Part shown: in pieces, positions 20,728 to 29,586 of the stretch | Numbering within the stretch: the stretch's first letter is position 1 | Layout of the letters: each line of letters starts with the position of its first letter | Assembly (NCBI GenBank): GCA_030588705.1 | Contig: JAUUXD010000003.1 | Coordinates: 1 to 35,038 of the forward strand | Direction: 5' to 3' | Length of the DNA stretch: 35,038 bases | Source: a bacterium | Lineage (GTDB): Bacteria > Babelota > Babeliae > Babelales > Vermiphilaceae | Translations under genes and position numbers: made by a program | Notes under the pieces: generated by a model | Databases searched by the model: none | What the model was told of the DNA's origin: nothing | What the model saw: only the letters and a program-made list of their open reading frames with translations

Positions 20728-22365
20728 TTATATCACTCTCTCGTGGATGATCATTTTTTCCGCAATCCTTTTCTGCAATGGCACTGCCACGGTATCGGCG
20801 TGAGCATTGGGAGTTTGTGTTTCTTTAATGTAACTTACGATAACACGCTTATAGGGTCCTTTTTCAATAATAGAAGCACAGGTGAATATATTTTTGTTCT
20901 GATTATACGTGCCATTCTCAAGGAGATTAGCAGTGCCGGTTTTGCTCATGATATCGTATCCCTTGAGCTGAAAGCGCCAGCCGGTTCCATACTTGGTGGT
21001 TTTTCGGAGAATATCTTTGATCGTGGTGATGGTTTTAGGTTGATATAATTTTTTCCGTATCTCTTGCGGCTTTCCGTCGATAATAATTTTAGGAATAATA
21101 GGATGCCCCTCATTGGCAATCATAGAGAACGCACAAGCGAGTTGCAGTAATGTGGAGGATATTTCATATCCATAAGAAAGGGAGATGATTGATTGTTTCG
21201 ACCAATTGCTTGGATGATTTATGAGTCCGCCTTGTTCTCCTGGTAATGAGATGCCGGTTTTGCTGCCAAATCCGATACGCGTATAATGATCATACAGTTT
21301 TTCATTGAGCCGTTTTGCCACCTGAGCGATACCAATATTATTGGAGAATGCAATCACATCAGCAAAGGGAATGCGTCCGTGCGCTTTGAGTGTGTTGATG
21401 GTTCTGCCATCGATTGTGCAAGTTTTACTGTTTTTACAATCGATGATTTCTTGCGGTGTTACCACCTGCTCTTCAAGGGCTGCAAGCGCGGCAAATACCT
21501 TCATTACCGATCCACGCTCGTAGCTTTCCGTGATGCCGCGCGGTTTGAGGTTGGCAATATCGAATGAGCCGGTATTGGGATCATCATAGGGGCGTGACAC
21601 AAGGCTGAGAATTTCTCCGGTGACCGGATCCATAATAATGGCGGCGCCTTCCTGTGCATTATACTGTTTCATGGTGGCAGCAAGCTCTTCATCCACCAAA
21701 AACTGCAAATTGTTATCAATGGTCAGCTGTGTTGGTTTGCTTTGTGTCCCTGCGTGCTTGAGCTCTTTTTTAAAATAGAAACAGCCAGAACGAGCATCTT
21801 TTTCTAAGTAGCAGGTGGAGGCCTTTCCAGTAAGATCTCGATTGCATTGTAGTTCAATGCCGGCAAGTCCCTTATTATCAACATCCGTAAATCCGACTAT
21901 GGGTGCTGCGCAGGGCAACGGATAGAACCGGCTTGATTCCGAAAGGAGGTGAATATCTTCGCACGCTGCATCTTTGATGAGCTGTATCTCATCTTGCGAG
22001 AGACGCCGTTTTACGTACATAAACGATCGATTTTGTTTGGTGAGAAACTGCTGATAGGCTTTTGGAAAATGTTCTTGTAAAAACTGGGTGAGCGCTTCCT
22101 TGTGCCCGAGTTTATTCGGGACAATGAAGGCAGAAACGCACTCTTTATTCACTGCGAGTGGCTGAGCAGTTCCATTACGATCGTAAATCGGAGCGCGTAC
22201 GGGGAGCTGCGTGATGGTTAGTTGATACTGATGCGTGCCGAGGCTGCTAAAAAAGGTTCGATTCCATATTTGGATAAGAAAGAGATTAAACAGAATAATC
22301 AGGTAGAGCGTGCAGAAGGAGAAGAAGATGAGGGCTGAATTGAATCGAATGGTAGTACGCATCAT
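20728..22365 (-). CDS. ftsI: Septal penicillin-binding protein (FtsI/PBP2-like transpeptidase)
   Basis: The 545-residue class B PBP cross-links peptidoglycan at the division septum. One N-terminal membrane helix (about 10-34) is followed by a dimerisation domain (RAPIYDRNG, IVGFTDVDNKGLAGIE) and a transpeptidase domain. Active-site motifs are complete: SVMK with nucleophile S286, SNN at 341-343 and KTGTAN from K475. ATG 22365 overlaps the ftsL stop by one base (TGATG), so translation is coupled. A rod-elongation PBP2 is less likely given the ftsL neighbour. Confidence 0.93.
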   Translation of the reverse strand: MMRTTIRFNSALIFFSFCTLYLIILFNLFLIQIWNRTFFSSLGTHQYQLTITQLPVRAPIYDRNGTAQPLAVNKECVSAFIVPNKLGHKEALTQFLQEHFPKAYQQFLTKQNRSFMYVKRRLSQDEIQLIKDAACEDIHLLSESSRFYPLPCAAPIVGFTDVDNKGLAGIELQCNRDLTGKASTCYLEKDARSGCFYFKKELKHAGTQSKPTQLTIDNNLQFLVDEELAATMKQYNAQEGAAIIMDPVTGEILSLVSRPYDDPNTGSFDIANLKPRGITESYERGSVMKVFAALAALEEQVVTPQEIIDCKNSKTCTIDGRTINTLKAHGRIPFADVIAFSNNIGIAQVAKRLNEKLYDHYTRIGFGSKTGISLPGEQGGLINHPSNWSKQSIISLSYGYEISSTLLQLACAFSMIANEGHPIIPKIIIDGKPQEIRKKLYQPKTITTIKDILRKTTKYGTGWRFQLKGYDIMSKTGTANLLENGTYNQNKNIFTCASIIEKGPYKRVIVSYIKETQTPNAHADTVAVPLQKRIAEKMIIHERVI

Positions 22366-22631
22366 CAAGGGCTCACTTTTTTCAGTTGCGTGAGGCGTAT
22401 CGGCTTCATGTGAAGCTCATCTTGTGCGTACTGCTTTATTTCTTGTTTATTTTGAGCCAGGTACATGGCATGTTCAATCCCCTGTTTTTTTTGCTCTATC
22501 TTGGCCAGCGTTCGTTCATGCTTTTGTTTGCGGAACGATTCCTTTATAAAAAGCATCTGCTTGCGAATCTGCAGAAAAAGAAATCCAATATTGGTGATAA
22601 TGAATAAGGAGAGAAAGAGATTTTTTTTCAC
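22365..22631 (-). CDS. ftsL: Cell-division protein FtsL-like
   Basis: This 88-residue protein has a short N-terminus, one membrane helix (about 4-22), a leucine- and charge-rich coiled coil (25-70) and a C-terminal YAQDELHMKPIRLTQLKKV similar to the end of FtsL proteins. FtsL joins FtsB and FtsQ and activates FtsWI at the septum. Its start is GTG 22631, seven bases after GGGAG. Position just before ftsI is the usual dcw-cluster order, though rsmH and mur genes are absent here. Sequence conservation is low, so the call rests on topology and context. Confidence 0.75.
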   Translation of the reverse strand: MKKNLFLSLFIITNIGFLFLQIRKQMLFIKESFRKQKHERTLAKIEQKKQGIEHAMYLAQNKQEIKQYAQDELHMKPIRLTQLKKVSP

Positions 22632-22696
22632 GCCAAGGCTCCCTTTTTATGCAGTAATACCATAGGAGATGGGAAGATGGCTAGATTAGACGAGAA

Positions 22697-22757
22697 ATAG
22701 AGAACCCTTCGACCCTTCGAGAGGCCTCAGGACAGGCCCACCTTGAGAAGGTCCTTT
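22697..22757. repeat. Repeat copy with hairpin between ftsL and bamA
   Basis: CCCTTCGACCCTTCGAGAGG, CTCAGGACAGGCCC and CTTGAGAAGGTCC resemble the repeat mosaic elsewhere (GGACAGG and TTCGA pieces). CTTCTC/GAGAAG pieces could fold on either strand and end the bamA transcript. Confidence 0.45.
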
Positions 22758-22771
22758 TATAAATTAGGGAA

Positions 22772-25300
22772 TTACCAGTCGTAGGTCATGCCGAAATGGA
22801 CTTCGCTTTCACGCTCCCCCGTGCGGGTATCCAGCTTGAAGCCCCAATCCACGCGAACTGGCATTGGGCGCAGCATTCGGATCCCTACCCCCACGGCATG
22901 GCGGTAGTTGAAGCTATTATCGGCGATCAGGCCAGGAGCGGCATCGCAGACGTATGGATTATCCCATCCAGCCCCTCCATCATAGAAGGCCACTGCCTTC
23001 ATACTCATATCCTGTGTGATGGGAAAGCAGAGCTCCGCATTGATGAAGAACGCTTTTTTGGCTCCGATGGTATCCCCAATATAGGAGGAGGTTGGCAAGA
23101 ATTTTGGACCTATTTGCCCGTATGAGAAACCACGAACGGTATTATCGCCCCCAATGTGAAACAGTTCGCCAAAGGGTATGGAGCGGCCGCTGAGCGGTGT
23201 GGCAAGTCCGAAAAAGAGATGGAGTTTGAATACGAGATCCTGTTCACCAATCAGAGGGGTGTACCAGAGATAATCAAGGAACAGTTTTGCAAACCCAATC
23301 TTACGGGTATCGGTATCGGTGATCATGCCGCTGCTTTCTCTATCAAATGATGGAATGGCAATTTTCGAGGCAATTTTCCATTTATGGCCACGGCTTGTGT
23401 GCACGGGATGATTACGATGATCTTGCTCGAGTGCACCCGAAACGTTCACATACTCTCCGGGAGTAAATTCTTTATTTAAAATGTTTGCATAATCTTGTGC
23501 CGCGCGTTCGAGGGTCACTCCCTTGGGCAGATCATGACGCGATAGTGAAATTTGAGGTGCCCTAAAATAGCTCACGCTATCAACGCCAACGGTGAAGACT
23601 GCTTGTGCATTGCTAAAAATTTTCCAGTGAGGGCTGGTGATAATACCGCCGCTTATGCCGCCACCAGTTACTTTTGAGTTGATAGCACTCATCACGTATC
23701 GTAACTGATCGAAGGAAGGGCGCTTGTGATAGATATCCATTGCAGCCGAAATTGGTCTATCAAAAAGCCACGGTTGTGCTAGATGGAACACCACGGTTTG
23801 TTGATCTTTCGACCAACTTGCTTCCAAGTTTATATTGGTACCCGATCCAAAGAGATTGGTGTCGGCAATAGTTCCTTTTACGTTAAAACCTTCTGTAGGA
23901 GAGTTGAAATCGGCGCCCACCCCGCCAAATCCTGCCTGTATGTTTGCATGGCCAGTTTTTGCCTCTTTCACAAACAGATCAAGATCGGCTTCTTGCTCAT
24001 TGCGTCGTTTAATTTTCCAGTTTACGCCATCTTGCTGTTCAAAATAACCAAGACTAGAAATGCCCGATTTAGACCTATCCATTTGTCCTTGCGTGAGGAT
24101 GCCCCCCTCTTGTAGCGAGATCCGCCGACGAATAACTTTATCGCGGGTTTTGCGGTTTCCTTTGATGGTGATTTTATTTAGCTTGATCTGTTTGCCAATA
24201 TCGGAAATAAAGGAGATTGATACTGTTTTCTTATCTTCATCTACTTGCACGGAAGGTTCTATGGAAGCAAAGATGTATCCTAAATTACCCCAGAGGAACT
24301 CCATCATTTTGATCGTATTGGTTATCATTTCTCGTGAGTAATATTGGCCGGGACGGATAGGGATGTTGGCAATCAAAAACTGTTCTGAAACAATATCATT
24401 GCCGGGTGCCTTTACCTCGTTAATGACATATCGATCTCCCTCTTCTAGCACAAAAACGAGCGTGAGAATATTGCTGTTATCTTCTGGCTCGATTCGCACA
24501 TCAATTATTTTTGCGTGCAGATACCCTGCGTTCTGGTAATGTTGTTCTACCATATGCTTATCAGCTTCAAGCCTATCGGGATGAAAGGTTCCTGTTTTAT
24601 CCATGAAGCTCATGATCCATTCTTCGCGAGTATAGATCACGTTGCGCAGTTCTTTATCGCTCACCTGTTCATTGCCTTCAAAGCGGATACGCCTGATACG
24701 TGATTTGTCACCTTCGTTGATATCAAAAATGGCCGAGGCCTTTCCACCATCATCCAGTACCAGATCGGTGTCGATGATAACGTTTTGATATCCTTTTTCG
24801 TAATATAGCTTCTTAATCTGTTCCGCAAAAACCTTGAGCTCTTCTGGATCAACAGCTGGTACATCGATGATAACTTTTTTGCGAATCTCAGCAGCCTTGA
24901 GATTTTTATTTCCTTTAAATTCCACATCTTTCAGGGGTGTTTTTTCTTCAACGATTACATAGAGATCAATCATATCATCGCCAACAGCATCCCCCTTGAG
25001 GGTGATATTTCTAAATCGCTTGAGGCCATCATACAGGTTGCGAATAAGCTGTGTTGATTTTTGTGGATTAAAAATCTCGCCTACCTGATATGGAATATAG
25101 TTGAGCATCGCATCGCGTGGTGTGAACTCATTGCCTATAATGATGATTTCGTTTATTCGTCGAGGGATTGGTTGGGCCTGTTCCGTTGCCTCTACATCCG
25201 GTTGCGGTTCAGGTTCCTCTGCATGGAGTATGCTTGCCCAGATCGGCAAACAGCACAACACAACGAGAATCCATTTTTTCTTTATTGACGATGTCATCAT
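22772..25300 (-). CDS. bamA: Outer-membrane assembly factor BamA
   Basis: The 842-residue protein inserts beta-barrels into the outer membrane. A signal peptide ends near SILHA-EE. Tandem POTRA domains follow (INEIIIIGNEFTPRDAML, LKDVEFKGNKNLK, IRRIRFEGNEQVSDKELR, INEVKAPGNDIVSE, LNKITIKGNRKTRDKVIRR). The C-terminal barrel has the family motif FGELFHIGGDNTVRGFSYGQIGP and ends VHFGMTYDW with a terminal aromatic. Length is normal. ATG 25300 is chosen because GCAGGAG lies seven bases upstream. No bamB-E or skp is adjacent. Confidence 0.96.
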   Translation of the reverse strand: MMTSSIKKKWILVVLCCLPIWASILHAEEPEPQPDVEATEQAQPIPRRINEIIIIGNEFTPRDAMLNYIPYQVGEIFNPQKSTQLIRNLYDGLKRFRNITLKGDAVGDDMIDLYVIVEEKTPLKDVEFKGNKNLKAAEIRKKVIIDVPAVDPEELKVFAEQIKKLYYEKGYQNVIIDTDLVLDDGGKASAIFDINEGDKSRIRRIRFEGNEQVSDKELRNVIYTREEWIMSFMDKTGTFHPDRLEADKHMVEQHYQNAGYLHAKIIDVRIEPEDNSNILTLVFVLEEGDRYVINEVKAPGNDIVSEQFLIANIPIRPGQYYSREMITNTIKMMEFLWGNLGYIFASIEPSVQVDEDKKTVSISFISDIGKQIKLNKITIKGNRKTRDKVIRRRISLQEGGILTQGQMDRSKSGISSLGYFEQQDGVNWKIKRRNEQEADLDLFVKEAKTGHANIQAGFGGVGADFNSPTEGFNVKGTIADTNLFGSGTNINLEASWSKDQQTVVFHLAQPWLFDRPISAAMDIYHKRPSFDQLRYVMSAINSKVTGGGISGGIITSPHWKIFSNAQAVFTVGVDSVSYFRAPQISLSRHDLPKGVTLERAAQDYANILNKEFTPGEYVNVSGALEQDHRNHPVHTSRGHKWKIASKIAIPSFDRESSGMITDTDTRKIGFAKLFLDYLWYTPLIGEQDLVFKLHLFFGLATPLSGRSIPFGELFHIGGDNTVRGFSYGQIGPKFLPTSSYIGDTIGAKKAFFINAELCFPITQDMSMKAVAFYDGGAGWDNPYVCDAAPGLIADNSFNYRHAVGVGIRMLRPMPVRVDWGFKLDTRTGERESEVHFGMTYDW

Positions 25301-25475
25301 CTCCAAGCTCCTGCCCTTACCGATGCTGAAACTGTTAGCATTAGGTTAATTAATGTGTACGCGATGATTGCAATATAGCTATTTTTTTTACGATTGACTA
25401 GAGCAATTATGCTTTTTTGGTTAAGCTAAATCATGCGTAATTGAGATTAAGTTTGGTTCCTACAGATAGGGTTTT

Positions 25476-26813
25476 ATGTTTACAATAACCAACACCATAA
25501 CCGGAAAAAAAGAACAGTTTGTCCCAATAAAGCCGGGAGTTGTTACCTTATACGCGTGTGGTATCACTCCGTATGATGCGGCGCATATTGGTCATGGACG
25601 TTCCTATGTTTCATTTGATTTGTTGTATCGCTGGTTAACCTTTTTAGGATACGAGGTGAACTATTGTCGTAATATTACCGACATCGACGACAAGTTACTA
25701 AAAAAAGCGCAGGAGGAGCTGGGTGATTCGCAGCGTTATAAAGAAGTTGCCGACAAATTTATAGAGCAGTATCACAACGAAATGGAAGCATTAAACTGCA
25801 CCCCGCCAGATCAAGAACCGCGCGTTACCGATAACATGCCGATCATTATTGAGTTTATCCAGGATCTTATTGATAGCGGACATGCATATGTTGCCAATGG
25901 CGATGTCTATTTTGCGATTAATACATTTCCTGAATATGGCAAACTTTCTAAACAAAAACTGGATGAACTACGTGCAGGAGCGCGTGTGCAAACAGATGAG
26001 CGCAAAAAAGATCCGCTTGATTTTGCCTTATGGAAATCTGAACCAGAGGGAATGTTTTGGAAAAGCCCATGGGGATATGGAAGACCTGGCTGGCATATAG
26101 AATGTTCTGCCTTGGCATCACACTATCTTGGTGATCAGATTGATATTCATGGTGGTGGGCGTGATTTGGTGTTTCCCCATCATGAAAATGAGATTGCGCA
26201 ATCAGAATCACGGTCGAAAAAACCGTTTGCAAACTATTGGGTGCATGGCGGGCTGATTAGCATCAACAAAGAAAAGATGTCCAAATCATTGGGGAACACG
26301 TTATTGCTTGAAGACTTATGCAAGCAGTATGATCCGATGGTGTTGCGCTTTTACTACCTTCTACATCATTATCGTTCGCCATTAGAGTTTTCATTTCAGG
26401 AGCTTGATGCTGCAGCGAAAAACTATAAACGACTGTGCAAGCTCTTGGCTGATGTGCCGATTGGTGATTATTCGATTGATGAGCTCACTGCATTGCCATT
26501 GATTGATCGTATGATCAGTTTTCTTCGAGACGATTTGAATACCCCCGGTATGTTCGGTGCGCTGTTTGAATCGCTGGATGAGCTTGAAAAGGATCCCAAA
26601 CAGCTGAGTGCGGTCAAGCAGCTTCTTTATACAGTGTTTGGCCTATCCTTAGTTCCTATTAAAGAGAAGAAAGCTGAGATTACCCCAGAGATACAAAAAC
26701 TTATTGATGAGCGGGAACAGGCGCGTGCGCAAAAGGATTGGGCTCGCGCGGATGCGATCCGTGATCAGCTGCAGGAACTTGGCATCGAGGTACAGGATAA
26801 GAAGACAGGGTAG
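25476..26813 (+). CDS. cysS: Cysteinyl-tRNA synthetase
   Basis: The 445-residue class I synthetase attaches Cys to tRNA-Cys. YACGITPYDAAHIGHGRSY holds the first zinc Cys (C28) and the HIGH motif (37-40). GWHIECSALA and FPHHENEIAQSE supply the other zinc ligands, and KEKMSKSLGN is the KMSKS loop. The helical C-terminal anticodon part (EREQARAQKDWARADAIRD) ends the protein. All catalytic elements are present; it is slightly shorter than the E. coli enzyme. Upstream bases lack a clear promoter. Confidence 0.97.
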   Translation: MFTITNTITGKKEQFVPIKPGVVTLYACGITPYDAAHIGHGRSYVSFDLLYRWLTFLGYEVNYCRNITDIDDKLLKKAQEELGDSQRYKEVADKFIEQYHNEMEALNCTPPDQEPRVTDNMPIIIEFIQDLIDSGHAYVANGDVYFAINTFPEYGKLSKQKLDELRAGARVQTDERKKDPLDFALWKSEPEGMFWKSPWGYGRPGWHIECSALASHYLGDQIDIHGGGRDLVFPHHENEIAQSESRSKKPFANYWVHGGLISINKEKMSKSLGNTLLLEDLCKQYDPMVLRFYYLLHHYRSPLEFSFQELDAAAKNYKRLCKLLADVPIGDYSIDELTALPLIDRMISFLRDDLNTPGMFGALFESLDELEKDPKQLSAVKQLLYTVFGLSLVPIKEKKAEITPEIQKLIDEREQARAQKDWARADAIRDQLQELGIEVQDKKTG

Positions 26814-26815
26814 GG

Positions 26816-26844
26816 TTGCCCAGAGGGCTTAAATCTGCTAGATT
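26816..26844 (+). promoter_or_regulatory. Putative promoter of the 26890 gene
   Basis: TTGCCC (26816-26821) and TAGATT (26839-26844) are 17 nt apart. Confidence 0.5.
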
Positions 26845-26889
26845 AAAGGATATTAAGAGGTTTTATCTAACTAATCTATAGGGGTTATC

Positions 26890-27276
26890 GTGTACAAAAA
26901 ATTACTTATATTACTCTTTGTGTGTTCATCTGCTTTTGCTATGGATGCTGGTAAAAAACTGGTCAATGGCAGGCAAGCAGGTTTGTTATCTTTCTTGCCT
27001 CTGTTGATGGTGAGGGGGGGCCATCAAGCGAATAGAGCGACGGTTGAAAATGGGCCAGAAGCGGGTCTGTGTCAGCTTTTAGCTCAGGAACGTACCGTCT
27101 TTGGATTCGATTGTTCTCTCTGTAAATCGCACTTGAGTGCTGAGAGTCAGGTGATGCTTGCTAATGAAGCACGTAGGCATCTTTTTATTCGGCATAGAAT
27201 CGTGGCAACAGGGCTTGAATTACAAGGTTGGCTTGAGGGGGAGAAATTACCCAAAGAAGATACTATTTTTGTTTAA
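26890..27276 (+). CDS. Small secreted protein with Cys/His cluster, unknown
   Basis: The 128-residue protein starts at GTG 26890 after TAGGGG. The signal peptide (MYKKLLILLFVCSSAFA, then MD) has the same A-M-acid junction as the 7333 and 13734 proteins. The mature part contains FDCSLCKSHLS then RRHLFIRHR: C-x2-C and H-x4-H, 18 residues apart, which resembles a long-spaced C2H2 zinc finger. No other domain is recognised. Its 3' end overlaps the convergent 27263 gene by 14 nt. If truly secreted, the Cys pair could form a disulfide instead of binding zinc. Confidence 0.68.
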   Translation: MYKKLLILLFVCSSAFAMDAGKKLVNGRQAGLLSFLPLLMVRGGHQANRATVENGPEAGLCQLLAQERTVFGFDCSLCKSHLSAESQVMLANEARRHLFIRHRIVATGLELQGWLEGEKLPKEDTIFV

Positions 27277-27667
27277 TAGGGTACTTTTCCGGCTGTTTCA
27301 TGCAATATTTGTAGGCATTTGAATCGCGTGGTATATCGGCATATGCTACGAAAATTCGTTTGTCAAAACCGCCTCGTTCATCAAGTTTTTTTTGACGCGC
27401 AGCTTGAACGGTTTCTTCCTTGAGCTTGCATACCTTCATCAAAGCATCGATGATCTCTTTCAGATCCGCAAGTTCCTCAATCAGTTCATCTCCTGAAGCA
27501 GCCACTACTTCGTCTGATTCTTCAACCAGCTTCTTTTTGAGTTCCAAGATGAACTCGGTATGTTCTAATATTCGTGAGTTCATCACAATGCGTGGATCTT
27601 GCATTGCATCAGATTGCCTATCTCGTACGAGTTTGTTGAAAATGAAGCGAACTTTTTCTGAGCTCAT
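27263..27667 (-). CDS. All-alpha NTP pyrophosphohydrolase (MazG/HisE-like house-cleaning type)
   Basis: The 134-residue protein begins FIFNKLVRDR and has ELKKKLVEESDEVVAA and ELIEELADLKEIIDAL, the two acidic helices that hold Mg2+ in MazG-type pyrophosphatases. KKLDERGGFDKRIFV is the C-terminal signature of the predicted house-cleaning group (COG4997-like). It likely hydrolyses non-canonical or excess NTPs to NMP and pyrophosphate; the substrate is unknown. It is the last gene of a four-gene minus-strand run and follows the cyclase-family gene by 18 nt. Confidence 0.85.
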   Translation of the reverse strand: MSSEKVRFIFNKLVRDRQSDAMQDPRIVMNSRILEHTEFILELKKKLVEESDEVVAASGDELIEELADLKEIIDALMKVCKLKEETVQAARQKKLDERGGFDKRIFVAYADIPRDSNAYKYCMKQPEKYPIKQK

Positions 27668-27685
27668 TAGGTAACCCTTGCTTAT

Positions 27686-28372
27686 TTATTTCGGCACGAG
27701 CCCAATAATTCTCATGGGCGCTTCCACCGCATCATGAATTTTCAGGGGCAATGCAATCACATACGCGCCGGTTGGGGGAAGTTTTTCAATATTCGCAATA
27801 TTCTCAATGATGTACTTTCCTGCTCCTAAAATGATTTTGTGTACCGGGAAGGTGGTATCAGCTCCGTCGGGTGATAGCGTATCGATCGCGATACCCACAA
27901 TATCTCGTTGCAAAAGGAGTTTTGCTGCCTCAAGCGAAAATCCGGGAAAATGCATCACATTGTGTGGATCCAGATTGCGATACTTCTTTGGTTCGATCCA
28001 ATGTCGATGCCATCCAGTGTTCCCAATCACCAAACATTCGGCGGGAATCTGCCCATGTTGTTTTTCAAACGCGGCAATATCATCAACAGAGATGCGATAA
28101 TCTTCCGAAGCTTTTGATGATACATCAATAACACAGGCAGGTACGATCAGCTTATCGAGCTGAATATCATCAATCATCGGTGCGTGTTGATCAAAATGAG
28201 CCGGTGCATCAAGATGGGTTCCGGTATTCGATCCAATATTAAACTGTTGCGTGCGATGTCCTTGATGGTAGTCGCGGATGATATTGGTGGAAAAGCTATC
28301 AGTTCCCTGCCAGGCAGGGATTGACGTGGTGATTGTGTGCGTGAGGTCGACGAATGTAAACTGTTTGTGCAT
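27686..28372 (-). CDS. Cyclase/kynurenine formamidase-like metal hydrolase
   Basis: The 228-residue protein belongs to the putative cyclase family (PF04199-type): FVDLTHTITTSIPAWQG opens it, GTHLDAPAHF carries the metal motif and IGIDTLSPDG-like AIDTLSPDG is the second conserved part. The family motif is H-x-G-T-H-x-D-x-P-x-H; here the first position is N49, while H53, D55 and H59 are kept. Relatives hydrolyse formylkynurenine or other amides and esters; no tryptophan-pathway neighbour is present, so the substrate is open. GGAG precedes the ATG by six bases. It lies 11 nt after thioredoxin. Confidence 0.85.
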   Translation of the reverse strand: MHKQFTFVDLTHTITTSIPAWQGTDSFSTNIIRDYHQGHRTQQFNIGSNTGTHLDAPAHFDQHAPMIDDIQLDKLIVPACVIDVSSKASEDYRISVDDIAAFEKQHGQIPAECLVIGNTGWHRHWIEPKKYRNLDPHNVMHFPGFSLEAAKLLLQRDIVGIAIDTLSPDGADTTFPVHKIILGAGKYIIENIANIEKLPPTGAYVIALPLKIHDAVEAPMRIIGLVPK

Positions 28373-28383
28373 GAACTACTCCA

Positions 28384-28704
28384 CTACTTAAGAGCGGCCT
28401 CTATTTTTTCTTTCAACGTTTCTTTGCTCATGTAGCCCGTTTCTTTTCCTTTGACTTCACCATTTTTGATGAAGAGAAAAGTGGGCACTGATATTACGCC
28501 ATATTTGATAGAGATATCGCGTGCTTCATCAACATTGAGCTTGGCGAACTTATACGTGTTGCCCAGTTCTTTCTCGAGCTCTTCCACAATAGGCATCATT
28601 TGTTGGCATGGGCCACACCAGCTTGCATATATATCAAGTACGACTGGTTTGCTTTCGTTTTGGATTTCTTTTTCAAAGTTTTCTTCGGTAATAGATACAG
28701 CCAT
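28384..28704 (-). CDS. trxA: Thioredoxin
   Basis: This 106-residue protein is a standard single-domain thioredoxin, a cytosolic dithiol reductant. The active site is WCGPC (W29-C33) in VVLDIYASWCGPCQQM, the conserved cis-Pro is in ISVPTF and the C-terminal helix is normal. There is no signal peptide. AAGGAAAACAG precedes the ATG. It would supply electrons to reductases and peroxidases; no thioredoxin reductase is in the window. Confidence 0.96.
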   Translation of the reverse strand: MAVSITEENFEKEIQNESKPVVLDIYASWCGPCQQMMPIVEELEKELGNTYKFAKLNVDEARDISIKYGVISVPTFLFIKNGEVKGKETGYMSKETLKEKIEAALK

Positions 28705-28733
28705 CTGTTTTCCTTATTGTTTCTTAATTCCTC

Positions 28734-29396
28734 TTATTCTACAGCTTTCATGCCATCCCCATTTTCTTTGGGTATTCTATAGCATGGTTCATCGAGCGCA
28801 AGTGATTGAATCGATGTGAACGGGGCTCCTTTTTTGCGCAGATCAATTTTTTGTATATTTTGGCAGAGGATGACTCCTTCTTGTTTGACGCCTTCCATTT
28901 TCTTATCAATAACATCACAGAAGATCTTGAGAGGACGCCGGGTGTTTTCCGGGCCAAGTTCTAGAAGATAGCTGATGGTGCTTCCGCTGCGCCAGGTTAC
29001 GAGGATTTCAATGTATTCATACGCAAGTTTTACCGATCGTTTTGAATCATCCTTTGTCCATTTCCATATTACTTGTGATTCTGGGATGGTTATTTTCTGT
29101 ATTTTTTGCAGTTCGAGTATAGCAGTCGTTAGATCAACGGATGGATTTACGGAGATAACATTTCCTTTTTCCGATGGCATGAGATTTTGAGGTTTCTCAT
29201 AGAGGACAATTTTATCATGGCCCGATCGACTGCGGCCAATAGTGATGTTGGTAACATTGAAGGTGTTTCCTTCTTGTGTGGTGAGAGTGCCGAGGAAAAT
29301 AGGCTGCTCCCCTTTGGTTTCTGACGATTTCCATGCATGCAGGGAAACAAAAGAAAGAGAAGAGATGAGAATGAAAGAGTACGTGCACCGCTTCAT
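28734..29396 (-). CDS. Secreted protein, unknown
   Basis: The 220-residue protein has a signal peptide (MKRCTYSFILISSLSFVSLHA) and a mature part rich in beta-forming segments (FLGTLTTQEGNTFNVTNITIGR, YEYIEILVTWRSGSTISYLLEL). I do not recognise a family. It starts the minus-strand run leading to thioredoxin and is preceded by AAGGAG at a good distance. It is divergent from the BI-1 gene. The alternating pattern suggests a soluble beta-sandwich in the periplasm, but this is inference. Confidence 0.65.
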   Translation of the reverse strand: MKRCTYSFILISSLSFVSLHAWKSSETKGEQPIFLGTLTTQEGNTFNVTNITIGRSRSGHDKIVLYEKPQNLMPSEKGNVISVNPSVDLTTAILELQKIQKITIPESQVIWKWTKDDSKRSVKLAYEYIEILVTWRSGSTISYLLELGPENTRRPLKIFCDVIDKKMEGVKQEGVILCQNIQKIDLRKKGAPFTSIQSLALDEPCYRIPKENGDGMKAVE

Positions 29397-29499
29397 ATGA
29401 ATACTCCTTGGTAAACGGGTTACAACAAATCAGCCCATAAGGATTCTCTTGGGGCCTTAAGAAGTATCATATTATTTTTGTTGGTCCGGTGCAAAAAAG

Positions 29500-29528
29500 T
29501 TGAACAAAAAGGTGGGTATTTCTATAGT
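29500..29528 (+). promoter_or_regulatory. Putative promoter of the BI-1 gene
   Basis: TTGAAC (29500-29505) and TATAGT (29523-29528) are 17 nt apart. Confidence 0.6.
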
Positions 29529-29586
29529 AGTGAATAGTTGGTATGATGGACGATCACATATGGAAAGCTAATTTAAAGGAGTTTTT

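Noticed and set aside
25394-25427. TTGACT and TAAGCT as the cysS promoter
   Set aside because: The boxes are 22 nt apart, and the alternative TATGCT is only 8 nt from TTGACT; neither spacing is acceptable.
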